Assembly (NCBI GenBank): GCA_013396655.1
Contig: WBMV01006289.1
Coordinates: forward strand, 1,178,001 to 1,242,000
Direction of reading: 5' to 3'
From: Campylorhamphus procurvoides
Taxonomy: Eukaryota > Chordata > Aves > Passeriformes > Dendrocolaptidae
Length of the DNA stretch: 64,000 nucleotides
Both the position numbers and the translations under genes were made by a program. Below, in pieces: positions 23,670-36,232 of this stretch. The notes under the pieces were generated by a model. It had not been told where the DNA came from, did not search any database, and saw nothing but the letters and a program-made list of their open reading frames with translations. Within the stretch, counting starts at the first letter, position 1. Each line of letters starts with the position of its first letter.

Positions 23670-24072
23670 TGTTATGTAATAGATAAGTAATAATTACTTT
23701 TGTATGTTCGAATGTTCCTATTGGGTCTATGTACCCTGGTTTTCCCCAGTTACCATCCCCTATTGGCTGTTTGTTCCCGGGCTTGGGGTCGCTTCCCCGT
23801 TGGCCAGCCGGTGCCCATGACAACAGCACGCCTTTCTGTTCCATCTATGGCTGGCCACTCCCTCACTCCTCCCAGACCTACCCATATTAGGAAACGCCCT
23901 GCCACTCTTTTTCCTTAGTTGATGTAGGCCTGCCCTAACTCCTCCCTAGACTCCACCCTTGTTCTAGTCCCTTCTTTGCTCTACCGTTTATAAGCCGGGC
24001 TCCCATTTTAATAAACGGCCATTTTGCACCCCATCCTCTTGCAGAGTGGTCCATCCTTTTCTTCCCCGAACA
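23670..24072 (+). mobile_element. Endogenous retrovirus LTR, plus orientation (probably solo)
   Basis: Starting at TGTTATGTAATAG, the segment carries ATTGG (inverted CCAAT) boxes near 23718 and 23761 and then a CpG- and C-rich U3. A TATA box TTTATAAG follows at 23988-23995 and AATAAA at 24010-24015. The possible end GAACA at 24072 is complementary to the TGTT start. TATA and AATAAA are again only about 15-20 bp apart, implying a very short R, as in the minus-strand LTR at 19578. It also shares with that LTR a block of the form CCAGTTAC followed by TATTGGnTGT and TTCCC. No internal retroviral genes flank it, hence probably solo. Flanking duplications are not clear (GGCAGT versus GGCCTG), so the ends are tentative and the 3' end could extend to about 24190. 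Confidence 0.75.
23988..24015 (+). promoter_or_regulatory. LTR core promoter and poly(A) signal
   Basis: TTTATAAG is followed closely by AATAAA. In an intact LTR these would direct initiation near 24020 and cleavage just downstream. Whether it is active now cannot be told from the sequence. Confidence 0.7.
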
Positions 24073-24282
24073 GGCCTGCGTCACTTCTTTCTAGCAGAGT
24101 TTCAGTGTGAGGGCCAGAGAAAGCCCTTCTTTGCCTCTCATGTAAAATTGGTCCCAAGACCTTTGGTCCGTCTTCACTAGTGAGACAGGAATTTCAGCAC
24201 CCTTGGGCAAAAAGTAGGTACACACTTTGATCTTCCTTACTGAGGTTTACTGCAAAAACTAGACTATTACACAAAAAGTTCA

Positions 24283-24328
24283 GGTTTGGTTTTGTTGTTT
24301 TTTTGTTTGGTTTGGTTTTTTTCCCCTT
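24283..24328. repeat. G/T-rich simple repeat
   Basis: GGTTTGGTTTTGTTG and similar units end in T6C4. It belongs to the recurrent G/T-rich class of this window and lies about 200 bp beyond the LTR. Confidence 0.7.
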
Positions 24329-27300
24329 TGCATTTGTTTGATCCTGAAGGTGAGATTCAGTTAGACTTTGAAAAAGGAGTAACAGATGAACCTTTATCAC
24401 CTTAAGGCATAAACTAGGCATTGAATTCCTGCATGAACCTTGCCAGAACTGCGTTTTTCTGGGCTTATCTAAAATTAAATTTTCAGGCCTGGAGGGATAT
24501 TAAAAGTTTAAAGACTGCAAAAACCCGGAATGCATATACTGTAGTTATGGCAAAGAGAGACAACATTTTACCAGCGACAAGGTGGCAGAGGTTTACTTTA
24601 TCTTTTCTTAAGGTGTGCCTGAAAGTTTATTTTAATCACCAAAAAAGCATATTTTTGAACATGTTCTTATGTGAATCAGTGGAACCATAGGAGCTTGAAT
24701 TCAATATATTAATAGATTAGGGTAGTCTGGTAATTTTTAAGGAAAATGATCCTTTGTGTTTTCAAAGTGCGTTCTCCCTACTTTGTATTTTATAAGAGTG
24801 AAATAAAGTTTGGGATTTCCATTGTGTGTGGATATAAACCAGGCCATTATAAGCACCTGTTAAACAAGGATTCAGAGGAAGAGATTGGCTGAAGAGGTTT
24901 AGGTGGCAGCCGAGTCAGCCGTCAGTGCATGCTGAAGGCAGGGGTTGTCTCACAGAGAGAGCACAGCTGGGAGAGCTGTAGTGTCTGACCAGTGGTGGGT
25001 GCTCAGCTCCAAGCACCGTGTCTCAGAGCATAGGGGAGAACAGGACTCTGGATCCAGGATTTCTGCCAAAATTTAGGGGTGTGAAGAAGTTAGTCCTTGG
25101 GTTTTGTGGCTTACTTGTAGATTCGAAAGACCTAATATCTCCTTCAAATGTACTCTAGGCCATTTAAGTATCTGCTTTTTGAGTCTCATCCTAAGTACTT
25201 TGCTAAAGCACAATCGTAATTATTTTCAGAGGCACTAATGCTTTTTCACAGATGCTGCATGAGTATTTCTATTCTTTGAACATCCAATCAAATTCTACCC
25301 TGAAAGCATAGCTGGAAATTTGGCAACTTTTCTTGGAGCTATAGTTTATTAAGTGAATTCTACAGCTGCAAAGTTTTAGCAATTTTTATTTTGGAACTAT
25401 ATCAAAAGCTTTGCATTGTGTAAATGTGCATAAAAGACTTATTTAAATTTGATCAGTGATGCATAACCCAGATTTAATTGTGGCTGGCTTTCTGCAGTGC
25501 CCAAATCCCTTTCTCAGTGGGGATGAATATTGAATCAAATACAATTTAGAGCCTTGTCCTGCAAACTACAGATCAGTCTCAGAATGGTGTGAGAATCTTG
25601 TTATTTAATCTGATGAGCACTGCAAGCACGGAGTACTTAACAGTGTTGCTTTGGCACACTCAGGAAAAGGGTAGACCCAAATTCCTTCAGAGGTTAACTG
25701 TGTTTTGTTTTAGAAGAACACAACCTTTATCTCTACCTGTGCTACAGCTTTGTACCTGTTGCACCTTGTAGGGACTCAGTGCCTTATGATAAATGCACAG
25801 TAACCAGCTTCCAGTTTCCAAGACCTTCTCGTAACTTTAAAATAATTTTGTTTACTTTTGTTACCCTCCAGTTTTATCCAATAGATGAAAAGACAGCTTA
25901 AAGATTTGAAGTGGTTTGTTGGAAAAATCTTTCAATTGTAAGGAAGCGATCAGAATGGACTCACAAGAAATAACTGTTTTCCAAACAAATACTGTCTCAA
26001 CCTTAAGTTGATGTGATTTTTAAGCGGTGGTCCACAGGTTGTTTAAACCCATTTTCAAGTACTTCAAATTTGATGTGTAAATAAGGGAGAAAGATGGTTG
26101 TAAAATAAGGTAGGTTGAAATAATCCATCTGTACTTAGCAGTTTTATGTGTAGGATCAGTTACTGGAAACTATTCCTTTTGCCTTTGAACAAGATGGATA
26201 AAAAGGCAAATATTACAGGGCATATTGTAATCTTTGGACTGGCTGTAGTGGCAGAAATGATCCTGTCAAGAGCTTTTCTGGGATGTGCAGAAGAAAAGCG
26301 AGAGACTCCTGGTACTAACAAGAAGGGTGTCTTTTTGCAGATTAGAGGTTTTGACTTGATAATAGGGACAATTTATGTCATCCACATATTTAGGCCACCT
26401 GTGAAAACTAAGGGTTTGGAATTGCAGCATCATGCCGTGAATACAGAGTAGCATGAGTGTTTTCAAGCATAAAACAGGAGTGCATTTGCTAATTTGCCAG
26501 GATGTACTGGCTGAAGTGCTTCATGACTTTCTAGTTTGAGCAATAATAAAGGAAGGGAAGATGCAAAACTTAAAGGTTTCTTTTATGAAAGATGGAAAAC
26601 TTGAAAACAGATCTGGTAGACATATCTGATATCTATTTTCAAAATGTTCTTGTGCATACAAAACTAGCCTGTATGATATATTCAGGGACAGTTATTAATT
26701 CTCTGTGTTGCAAGAGCATTAAGGGTAAACAAGCTGAACTCCTTCATCAATGGATGTTGTCTGGGGAGGTGAGGAGACAGAATATGCTTCTAGTCCTTTC
26801 CAGTTTTAGTTTTCCATCTTTTTCATATGCCAGTTTTCACTGGATAGAAACATACCAGCCAAAGATAGTGGTTTCCATCACTGTTTATGGATTTGGTTTT
26901 CCATAGGTACGACCCAGCAAGTCTCATCTCTGTGTACCCATTAGCTCTGCTTTAGTGTTTGACAAATAACTGCAAAGGGTGAAGAGGTAGATAGGTGATT
27001 TAGTCATCTCTCAGTTGTAAACCTGAGCATATATGCCAAGCTCTTTCCTGATTTTTCTCCCACTATTTCCCACTGGATTATGTTTTCTTAGAGCAAACAT
27101 GTTGACAGAAATCAGAAACATCACGTTGTGTAAAAGCAGTTAATTGGAAATGCTGTGTGTGTACACCTATTATTCCAACAGGAAGGTTCACCGAATGCAC
27201 CTGAACTCCACCTGACCTGTTCTTGCTGCTAATGCAGCTGGGGCTTAACAAATTATTCTGACTCTGAAATGTTTGTTGGGTACCCTTGTTTTCCTGTCAC

Positions 27301-30300
27301 TTTAGCTTGAATTGTAGGACTGTATGCACCTAGTCTTCTGCCCAACTGTTGAAAATAGTCAGAAACTATAAAGATTTTCCTTTTTATGTGTTTTTAATAG
27401 ATAAATAAAACAGAAAGTTATTAGCACTTAAGCAGTTCACTGTGTTAATATCCACCCAGATTAAATTTGAGTCAATACTGCCTTGAGATGAAAGAGGTAC
27501 TATATAGTTAATACTTCATTGAGGTGAAAGAGATAATATATACTTTGCCACGTGACTGTTTCCAGCTGTCTGCAGCCTTAGGCAGACATGCTATACATGA
27601 CACATTTAAAAGGTTATCTCTGTATCTGGAATAATGTTTAGAGCCTCAGGCTCAAATTTGACTCTGTTTTGCTTGATATCTACTATTGCAAGGATATAAA
27701 GCAGCTATAAACCTGTCTACCCAACCTGTTAATCCCAGTTCATAGCTGTTCTTCAGGTCTGGAATGATGTGAAGTACTGGGAATAAGGAAAAAAATCTGG
27801 TCTTCAGTTTTGTTTATAAAAGGAATTTTATAGATTTTTGAATCACAGTTATGTAGAAATTGAAAAATAATCTGTGATTTATGTAGAAATTTGCTTGCAT
27901 AGTAGAATTATACAGAAGATCCACCTTGCATTTTCCTTTGAAAATAATCATGCACAATTCCCTCTCTTTTATACACAGCTGCAGAGGTTCTTTTTTGGGG
28001 CCGTAAACCTTTGGAAACTGTAACCCATTGTGTAGTTCCTGTAACTTTTTCCAGTTTAAATGATTCCATAACCAATAACAAGGATGGGCTCTGTAAAGGA
28101 AGCCTGTTGATTAAAGTATATATTTGCATCTAAAATACTGGGTTCATTAAAAAGAATTATTTTGAGGGAAGTGTCTATGCTTAAAAGCATCCTTCAGTGG
28201 GATTTATTCTGAAAAACGGCACCATGCCAATCTGTTTTAGATATGTGCTGGGTTGATAAAAACCTTCTTTATCTGAGTTGAGAATGCTTTTTCTGTTTAT
28301 TATGACAGAATTTGCAATAGTATGCAACTTCTGAAACCCATCTAATTAAATCTCTTTTTAGTTCTTATTTTTCATATTGCCAGGTAAGAGGAGATTCTAG
28401 AGTGGAATAATTCACTAAGTGAAATAAAATCAAAGGGGAAAAACAAGTCAGAATTGAAGGTCAGTTTCTTATTCAGAAAGGAATAAGAATATTCCTTTGA
28501 GGAATATTCAGATGCTTTTTATGTCATGGATTCAGTGATTCTTATTTCCAGTGAAAATCACTAAATTATAACTTATTCTTAAGGGGCTTTGGGAGATTAG
28601 TTTTTCATTCTTGCAGGTAAAATGGCAAAATAAATGTGACATCTTGAATTGGAAGTAGATGAGAATGTTTTTGTGGGCAGTGTGTTACATTTTTAAGTCT
28701 GAGTTCCTCTCAACCATCCTTAAAGTCTTTCAAGCAAACAAAGTACTTGGTGATGATTCATGTATTGACCCAGTGCTAGGTAATTCTGTTTTTCCACCTG
28801 AACGTTAAGGCTCATTAATCATTCATGTTCACTGAATTCAGTGGAACTGTAAATCACAATTTTTGAAGGAGGACTTAAGGAATTATGTATTCTAATAAAA
28901 CTGGGCTTTGAATAGTCTTAGATGCTTCACTATTGGAAAATCTGAAGTGAAAGTGGATGTGACTCATCTAATACCAACTAGGCTCTCACTACAGTCTATT
29001 GAGAATGGTGATGATTCATCCCATATATCTTGGATACCTATTTTAGCCTAGAGTTGCACTGAATCAATTCGTGAATTACATGAATAATTGCTGCACAAGT
29101 ACTAATGATGTAAGTTCTTTTGGAGACACACAGCTTGTAATTGAGATGCTGTATTTCTAATATAGCAAATATATACATGGCTGTAGCATTTCTGGTCATG
29201 GATTTTTTATATATTAGTGGTAAATCTGCATATAAAATACAGACACTGCTTGTAAGACAGGTTATATGTATGCTTTTAAGGACATAGACTATTTCAAAAT
29301 GCTTATCTAACTTTATTGCAGTGTTTCATTATGATAGTAGTTAGAATATGTTTTTGATAATCATTGCCTGAAGAAGTCAAAAAGTAGCAGTGAGAGATTG
29401 TTTTGCCCTAATAGCTGTTTGAGTAGGTTCTTTAAATCAAAGCAAGTATCTGCCAAGAATATTTCTAGGTGGTTTAAGCCAATATCCATTACTCGTTGAG
29501 ATAAAAACCTCCATTTGGGATGATAGGTACTTTCACAAATAAAATTAAATATGGGTATAGATTTTAAAATTTGTATTTCAGCCTTTTTTTGGATGGTGGT
29601 GGTATACTGCTTCACCCTGAATGTATAGTGTAGTATTTTGAGTCTCCATGTACAGACTGGGGATCTTATTCTTATGTTAACAGTGCATGATGCAATTAGG
29701 GTTTTTTATTGAAATAATGTGAATGTAATAATCACTTCCAAGGGAATTTCACTGTTATTTGGCATCAATTAACTTGACATAAAAATCATTTGTTACAATT
29801 CCCATGTAAAGTAAGAATACTTATCTTATGTGGCAAATTATGCTTAGCTCTTTTGATTTTTATGTTGATGTAATTTCATTCCTCTGTAACTAATTTAACA
29901 TTAATTAATGTCCAGATTAGCATTTCAGTGCTGATACATCAACACTGGGAATTGCTGGGATCTTCTCTTGCACCGTTTAGTTGGCATATGTAGCTGGGAT
30001 TAGGGGAACACTTTGTTATTGGCAAGCTGATAGGGCTGCCTTTCTGTCATACTCTGTGCTCCTGAACAACAGAGTGGGTGGTTTCTCCATGGTCCCCTGA
30101 TATGCTGTAACATAGGTGGGACTGGCTGCTCTGCAGTGGAGAGGTCTCAGTCTCCTTTGAATGAAACTGTGTCATTATTTGCTAATACCCTATAAAAACA
30201 TAGAATTCACTAAACACAGAGCAGCAAATACACAACCACTCATTCTGTCTTACTGCCATTAAGCACAATCACTCGATGTCAAGATTTCTACTCTTTAAGA

Positions 30301-33300
30301 AAATTTTTCTGTACTATTGTAGAAAAGTAGCCATCTGTTGACTTGCATTATTGTAGACAATAGAAATTTTATAAAGGAAATATGATGCATTCTATCAACC
30401 TGAAGGGCTTTAACAATTTAATTTCTGTCATGTTATGAGCCATGATATCCAAAATATTTAAATAGCAGAGTCATAAATAACACATAAACTTAATTGAGGA
30501 AGATGTTATTGGAAGTTTACCCCAATTGTGCACCTTCAAGCAGTGAAATTGCTATCCATTGCCTTTGCAACAACAAACTGGACTGGTATGGACAGAACTG
30601 CACTCGAATGGAATTCACATTTTCTTACATTATTCGAGTTCTCTGCTTATTATTTTTGACTTGCATTTTGTTTCATTATGAAGCAAGTGCAGGCCACTGC
30701 AGAAGGACCTGGGCATTCACCCAGGGATTCTTGTGTCAGTACAGAAAGTATTTTATTTGTTGGTGAAATAGTTAAAGCTGTCTCCATGTGGCCTTTTTAT
30801 CATTTTTTTTCCACAGCTGCTTGAACAAGCTGTCTTTGTCCTAGTTGTGAATCTGCCCTTTGTCTTGACTATGAATAGCCTGTGAACATGCTGCTGTTTT
30901 GGAGGATGTGTTTGCTATGCAATGAATTTTTTATGCAGACAGGTTTGGGGCTTTTTATCCTGCAGGTTGTTCATTGCTTGTCCAAGGAATGACTTAGCCT
31001 ATATAATAAATACCCCTGGAATTTTACTTCTTGATGATTCAAAGGATAGAGATGAAGAAAGCAATATTCAAGCTTGCATATTCCTTATTTATAATACAGA
31101 CCCACAGGCAAGGTCCTAATTTATGAATAAAAATAACTTTCCATACGTACGTGGCTGCCTGAAATAACAGGAAGTCTGAGGCTAAATTATCAGAAAGGGG
31201 TATGATGGCAAAAGGACTCATGTTCTGAAGGAGAAACTTCCTTTTAGTTTCAAATGTTCACTTCAGGAATCTTCAACATCTTTCTTAACTCTGAGTCATA
31301 GAAGTCTCTAATGTACATCTGCAAGCCTCTATGTTTTCATTATTTGTAGCTCTTCAATTTGCAAGGTTTTGTTTTTGTCAGTGGTATTTATTCATTGGGT
31401 GATTCGGTAGGTACTGGTAGCCTCCCCTCCCTGCTGTCATTAGAAGGATGTCCCTCTGCCTACAGTCCCAAACCAGCTGACAGTGTAGGGGTGATTACAG
31501 TGACTTAATGACAACTCAGTCGTGCAGAATTCCACGCTTTAAACTAGGACAGAGTTCTTTGGAAGTAGTTAACAGGAGTACCACTTGGTGGCAATTCAAT
31601 GGGAGTCAGGCCCCCTATGTCTGAGGGAGCAAGAGAAAATTAGAATGCCCCAGCAAGGCAAATTCTAGCAATTTGGAAGGTACAGAGTGAACAATGTCTC
31701 TGGGCAAAACGGTTCACGTAGAACAGTACAGATCCTCAGAGAGCATAAAAGAAGAAAACTAGCTTTGTGGAATCTTTGAAGATGAGTCATTGAAAAAATA
31801 CTCAGAAGAGAAAGGCTGATGAGGAATGGTTGTCACTCACAACTTAATTGAAACCCGAAAGTTAGTAGTGTTACTTCAATCTGAGACTGGCTCTCCTGAG
31901 TAGAAAATGTCACTATCTTAAATAAAATGTGTTTCGCCTAAGCAGTATCCCAGCACTTGATTCAAATGGCAATTTTACACTCATCTCTGAATAATGTTTT
32001 CCTGTGTGTGTGTTCATTTCCTGGTACTCTTTTTGAATAATTGTGGGAATTTGAAAAAAACTATACACTCTTACAGACTACCTTTACATTTTTCGTTCTT
32101 AGTACTCCAATGGTGGCAAATTTTGAAATGGACACAGAGACCCATAATTTGCCACGTAGCAGTTTGAATTTTTTTAAATTGTGACTTTTTTGTTTTGGGT
32201 ATTTCATTGCAATAATTGAAGCACATTGAGGTAGTTATTGCATGTCTTTATTATATGTCATAGAAGCGTTTATTCTAATTGCTGTCATCACTGTCCCACT
32301 GTCATCATATGAACATATGGTCTGAAGATGTCTGAAGGAAAAAGGTATTAGGTACACAGTCAGCCACATGCTGGGGTACTTTCTAAGAAAAGCTCCTGGT
32401 TTAGTCTCCTTCAGAAGAAATCCAATTGCATATACTGAAAGTGCTGTGAAAGCTGAACATTCAGGGAATCTTTAATTTCCTATGTATAGAAAAAGCAGTG
32501 CTTCTCCAGGTCCCCAAGACTAGCACCAATTGCATATTCATTATTGCTGTGACGTTGTGCTGTTAAGACTGGCAGAGGTGCAAAGCCTCTGAAGGCTGAA
32601 GAGCTGGCAGAGTTAGTGACCAGCACCTTGGAGCTTTGACTTAGTTAGCAAGACTCACACTTTTTGTCTTAGTGGCATTAGTAGAGGTGGCTGTGCCCCA
32701 TCAGGTGCTGCTGCTGCCCAGCTGGATGGCTGAACTGCTGCATACAAAGAATTTCCTATAAAACTGGAAGCCCTGGTGTACAGTTGCTGAGGAAGGAATG
32801 CAGCTCTTTAGAGCTGTGTACATCCCATGAGTTTGCTCTGCTGTGGTACAACTCATACTACTCAAAGGGCAAATTATGCATTGCTCTCAGTCCTCCACAA
32901 GAACTGGAGGAGACCCAGCCTGGGGGATACCAAAGTCATTTCCATGAAATTTCAAAACCAACCAGTAGCAAACCCAAGAAATAAAATCAAGACCGTACTA
33001 TTTTCTGGTCACAGCTTCAATCAATAGCTGTTCCATCCAGACTTTCCCTACACTACTATATTTCATCAAGTTCTGTTATAAAGCTGATACATAAAGATTT
33101 TTTGACAAGCAGATCTTTTGTCAGCCTCTGTGGCAGCAGAGCTATGGGAGGCAGCCATGGGACTGTTCTGCCTTGAAAGTAGTGTTGTATCATATGTTAG
33201 TGACATATTTGCTGTTGCTAGACACTTTGAGGATGAAGTAGCTTTGTCTTTGTTCAGTGTAATATACTGTATTAAGAGGCAAACAGCCCATGCAAGTATC

Positions 33301-34679
33301 ATTCTGTGATAACTTGAAAGCTTTGACCTGCAGCTAGGTAAATTGTATAGCTAACCAAACACCAGACTTGCTAAATGGGCCTTTATTTACCTTGAAATAG
33401 GATTTGTTTGAAACACTGGCTGTTTCTGGTAATAGACATTTAGCCTTCTGTGTGCATCATTTTGGTCTTTTTGTACAAAATAGTTGCATTTTACCATGAG
33501 ATGCAACAGTAGGTGAGGCGTAGTTTGTGTGATAGTGCAAGTAGAAAATACAAAAACCAGCTAGGATTTTTTTAAAGTAAAATGACTTTAACAGAACACA
33601 TTTAAATTACTCTGAAATAAGTAGGACAAGCCAGCAAATGCTAGGGAATTCAACATGAAAGTTTGATTCAGATCACATGGATAATTCATACTTCACATTC
33701 ATTCTCCTTCTAGTTCAGGATAAAAGTCATGCTAAAATTCTAATCAGTGGTACTATAAATTACTGAATTCTGTTTCCTTCTTCTAGAAATAGCTTTGTGG
33801 TTCTCTGTACCTTATCCTATATCTTTAACTATCTTCCTATAAAGTTATTTTCTAAACTGCTGAAAACTCCCTTGTACTGCTCAACAGTTGTTTGTTTATT
33901 TTTATATTATTTTTGTTGTTCTTTTCCCTCAAAAATAGTAGTATAGTGAATCTTTTTTCATCCAGGTCTTCTGCCCTCTGAGGCTTTCCTGTCTTCCTTA
34001 GGGTTTGGTTCAAACTGCTTTGAAGTCAACGTGAACTGCCCCATGTTCCTCATAGCTAATTTTTGGAAGTCATTAGGTTTTGATGCACTCTGTATAACTA
34101 GAAAACTCTTGGTGTCTTGAGAGGTAGATCTGGTCTCTGCTCTAGAGTACTTAGTTTGAATAAAGTGAGTTTAATCTCCTCCAAGCTGTATAATTCACTT
34201 CAGGTCACGAGAGAGCTGCTTTCAGTGAGTGGCACCTGTGGAACTCCACAGGCCCCTCGCTCACATGCTTGGTCACATCCTTATTAATAAGGAGGCCGGA
34301 CTAGAATCTTTTTCTCCACAAAACATTCAGCAATGGCAGCCTGCTGCCAGTACTGGGAACTGCATCCCATGAACTGCTAAGATTGATAGATGGTGTAAAA
34401 TAGAGAAATTTTGTCTCCACCCCCCTCAATGGGTATTTGCCAGTTTCGGTAGTATGGCTGCTTTCAGGTTTAAATTGTTTAGCTGAAATGATTCATGTAC
34501 ATATTTCTATTTTAAAAGCATGTTTTTATCTTACAGCAGCAAAATATGAATTCTTGTGTTGCTTGGATGTTTTACTGCAGTGTTTACATTTATTCATTTA
34601 TTTACCTGAAAAATTTATGATAGAATTGTATTCTATTATTACTATGCATTAAAGCAATTTACAAATTCCATGTTTTACA
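24329..34679. other. Unique AT-rich non-coding sequence
   Basis: Over 10 kb I recognise no exon, RNA gene or mobile element. Frames of 100-104 codons at 26146-26451 and 26592-26906 and 90 codons at 30494-30766 have no recognisable family and are expected by chance. Local structure includes an imperfect 36-bp tandem duplication at 27483-27549 and a short perfect hairpin at 28479-28496. Confidence 0.6.
27483..27549. repeat. Imperfect 36-bp tandem duplication (about two copies)
   Basis: TTGAGATGAAAGAGGTACTA at 27483 recurs at 27519 as TTGAGGTGAAAGAGATAATA, with both copies continuing into TATA. The offset is exactly 36 bp. The few differences indicate an old local duplication. Confidence 0.7.
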
Positions 34680-34990
34680 AAGCAAAGTTGTTCTTATCTG
34701 TAAGCTAAAAAGACAGCTTAATCTACAGTAGTATCTTCTGTAAAACATCTTGCACAATTACAATCTTAAACAACGAAACAGTTTGTTTCCTAGATGACAT
34801 TATATCTATAAATATTAGTTGTCCTTCCTTTTAATCTCATCATTGGACACACTGGCCAAATTGCCAACCAGTATGCTGAGTTGAAGGCAATTTCTACCCC
34901 ACGCTCTGCTTCAAGTGCATTCAGTCTTGGAAATAAAAGTCACTGTGTAGCTTTACATTGTATAATTCTTAAATAACACCTTCATAAAGT
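34680..34990. promoter_or_regulatory. Possible conserved non-coding element
   Basis: This is a complex block with no repeat signature, containing AATATTAG, TTTAATCTCATC, CATTGGACACACTGGCCAAATTGCC and TCTTGGAAATAAAAG-type stretches. It is conserved-element-like by texture only; alignment would decide. Confidence 0.25.
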
Positions 34991-36154
34991 GTTTAAGCTT
35001 AAGAGGAAAGTTCCTTGATGTGTTTAAAAAAATAAATAATTCAGTAGAATGGGGTTTTTTTCCCCATTTTCTAAGCAAGAAAAAGTTAAGTGAGTCAAAC
35101 TCAATCCAGAAAATATACAGCACATGCAGTAAAAAGCAGAGTTATCTATAAAAACACCTGGAAAATGAAAATCTGGTTTATTAAGTATTATCATTTCCCT
35201 TGCAACCCTTCTTCAGTGTTACTTTTTTGAGTAAATTCCTATTGTACAGCGTGATTTAAAATGTATTCATTATCTTCCTTCTCACAGTTTTTTAGAGTGA
35301 AGTTTGTTCAGTACTGTGGACTATTAACCTAACTCTTCTTTGTTTATTCCTTTCAATTATGCTTTATGCTGTAGAAGAAATAAAATTTTATAGGTGCTGA
35401 TAAATTTTTAGCAGACAATATGGGATTTCTGTTAGTGCTTATAAAATGCTTTTATGGTCCATCCAGTGTATAGGTTAATGTGGCTTTTCCAGCAGCACAA
35501 ATTATTTTAACACTTTCTTTTAATTTCTCTTATTACATATGTCTTTATTACTTTATGTATTAAGAAAGTCTTTGGAATATGTCATTTAAATTCTAGGGTT
35601 TCCACAGAAAGTTTGCTTTGCTGGGATCTGTGATTTTAATCTGTAGAACTGACTTTGCAGACACAACCAATAAGGTCCAAAGCTCTAAATGTGAAACATT
35701 TCCTTGAACAGTGCTTGGCAGGCAAAGATCAGAATTTGGTTTCTTCATGTAGATGTCTAGAGCACTGTGCATTGAGGGCTCAGTTTCCAAAGGCCCATCA
35801 ATCTCCTATACTTGAAATATTATATATTGATTATAGGATTAACTTAAAGCCAATAGATATTTCTTCTCAACAATAAGAAGGGAGTGGCAGTTTTCTCCGA
35901 TGAAGTCAATCCCTGTCAAGATTACACAAGAAGGTTGAACCCAAAGCAGAGGTGAGTTTTATGGAGAAGACCTGCTTCTGAAGACAGGTGCTTTGGTACT
36001 ATGGCACCCTGGAGAACAGTGTGCTGGAGGGAAATTGGTGAAACAAAATGAAACATCTTCTCGTGACCTGCCTGGATTAACCACAATTAAAAGCTATTTC
36101 TGAAATGCACATTGGAACTCAGGGCAAGCTTCAGGCACTGCCCAGTCTTAGACT
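34991..36154. other. Unique sequence, nothing recognised
   Basis: No gene or repeat could be supported. The 65- and 73-codon frames at 35593-35876 overlap on opposite strands and look like chance. Confidence 0.55.
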
Positions 36155-36232
36155 TGTCATGGTTTAACCCCAGCCAGGTACCTTGATGTCTATTTATTCC
36201 TCCCTTAGTCCATTCAAGCTGGCCACTCTAGA
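36155..36232 (-). mobile_element. LTR terminal scrap (avian ERV)
   Basis: The plus strand contains TCATGGTTTAACCCCAGCC preceded by TG. I recognise this as the terminus of a common avian retroviral LTR family, in which GGCTGGGGTTAAACCATGA forms the 3' end on the sense strand. Only about 20 bp is a strong match. The following ~55 bp (TACCTTGATGTC..., GCTGGCCACTC) may be diverged LTR or unrelated DNA. No TATA, poly(A) signal or partner LTR is visible nearby. Confidence 0.5.

Noticed and set aside
28479..28496. Hairpin AGGAATA-AGAA-TATTCCT as a small RNA
   Set aside because: Seven-base arms are common by chance in AT-rich DNA, and no extended precursor stem was found.
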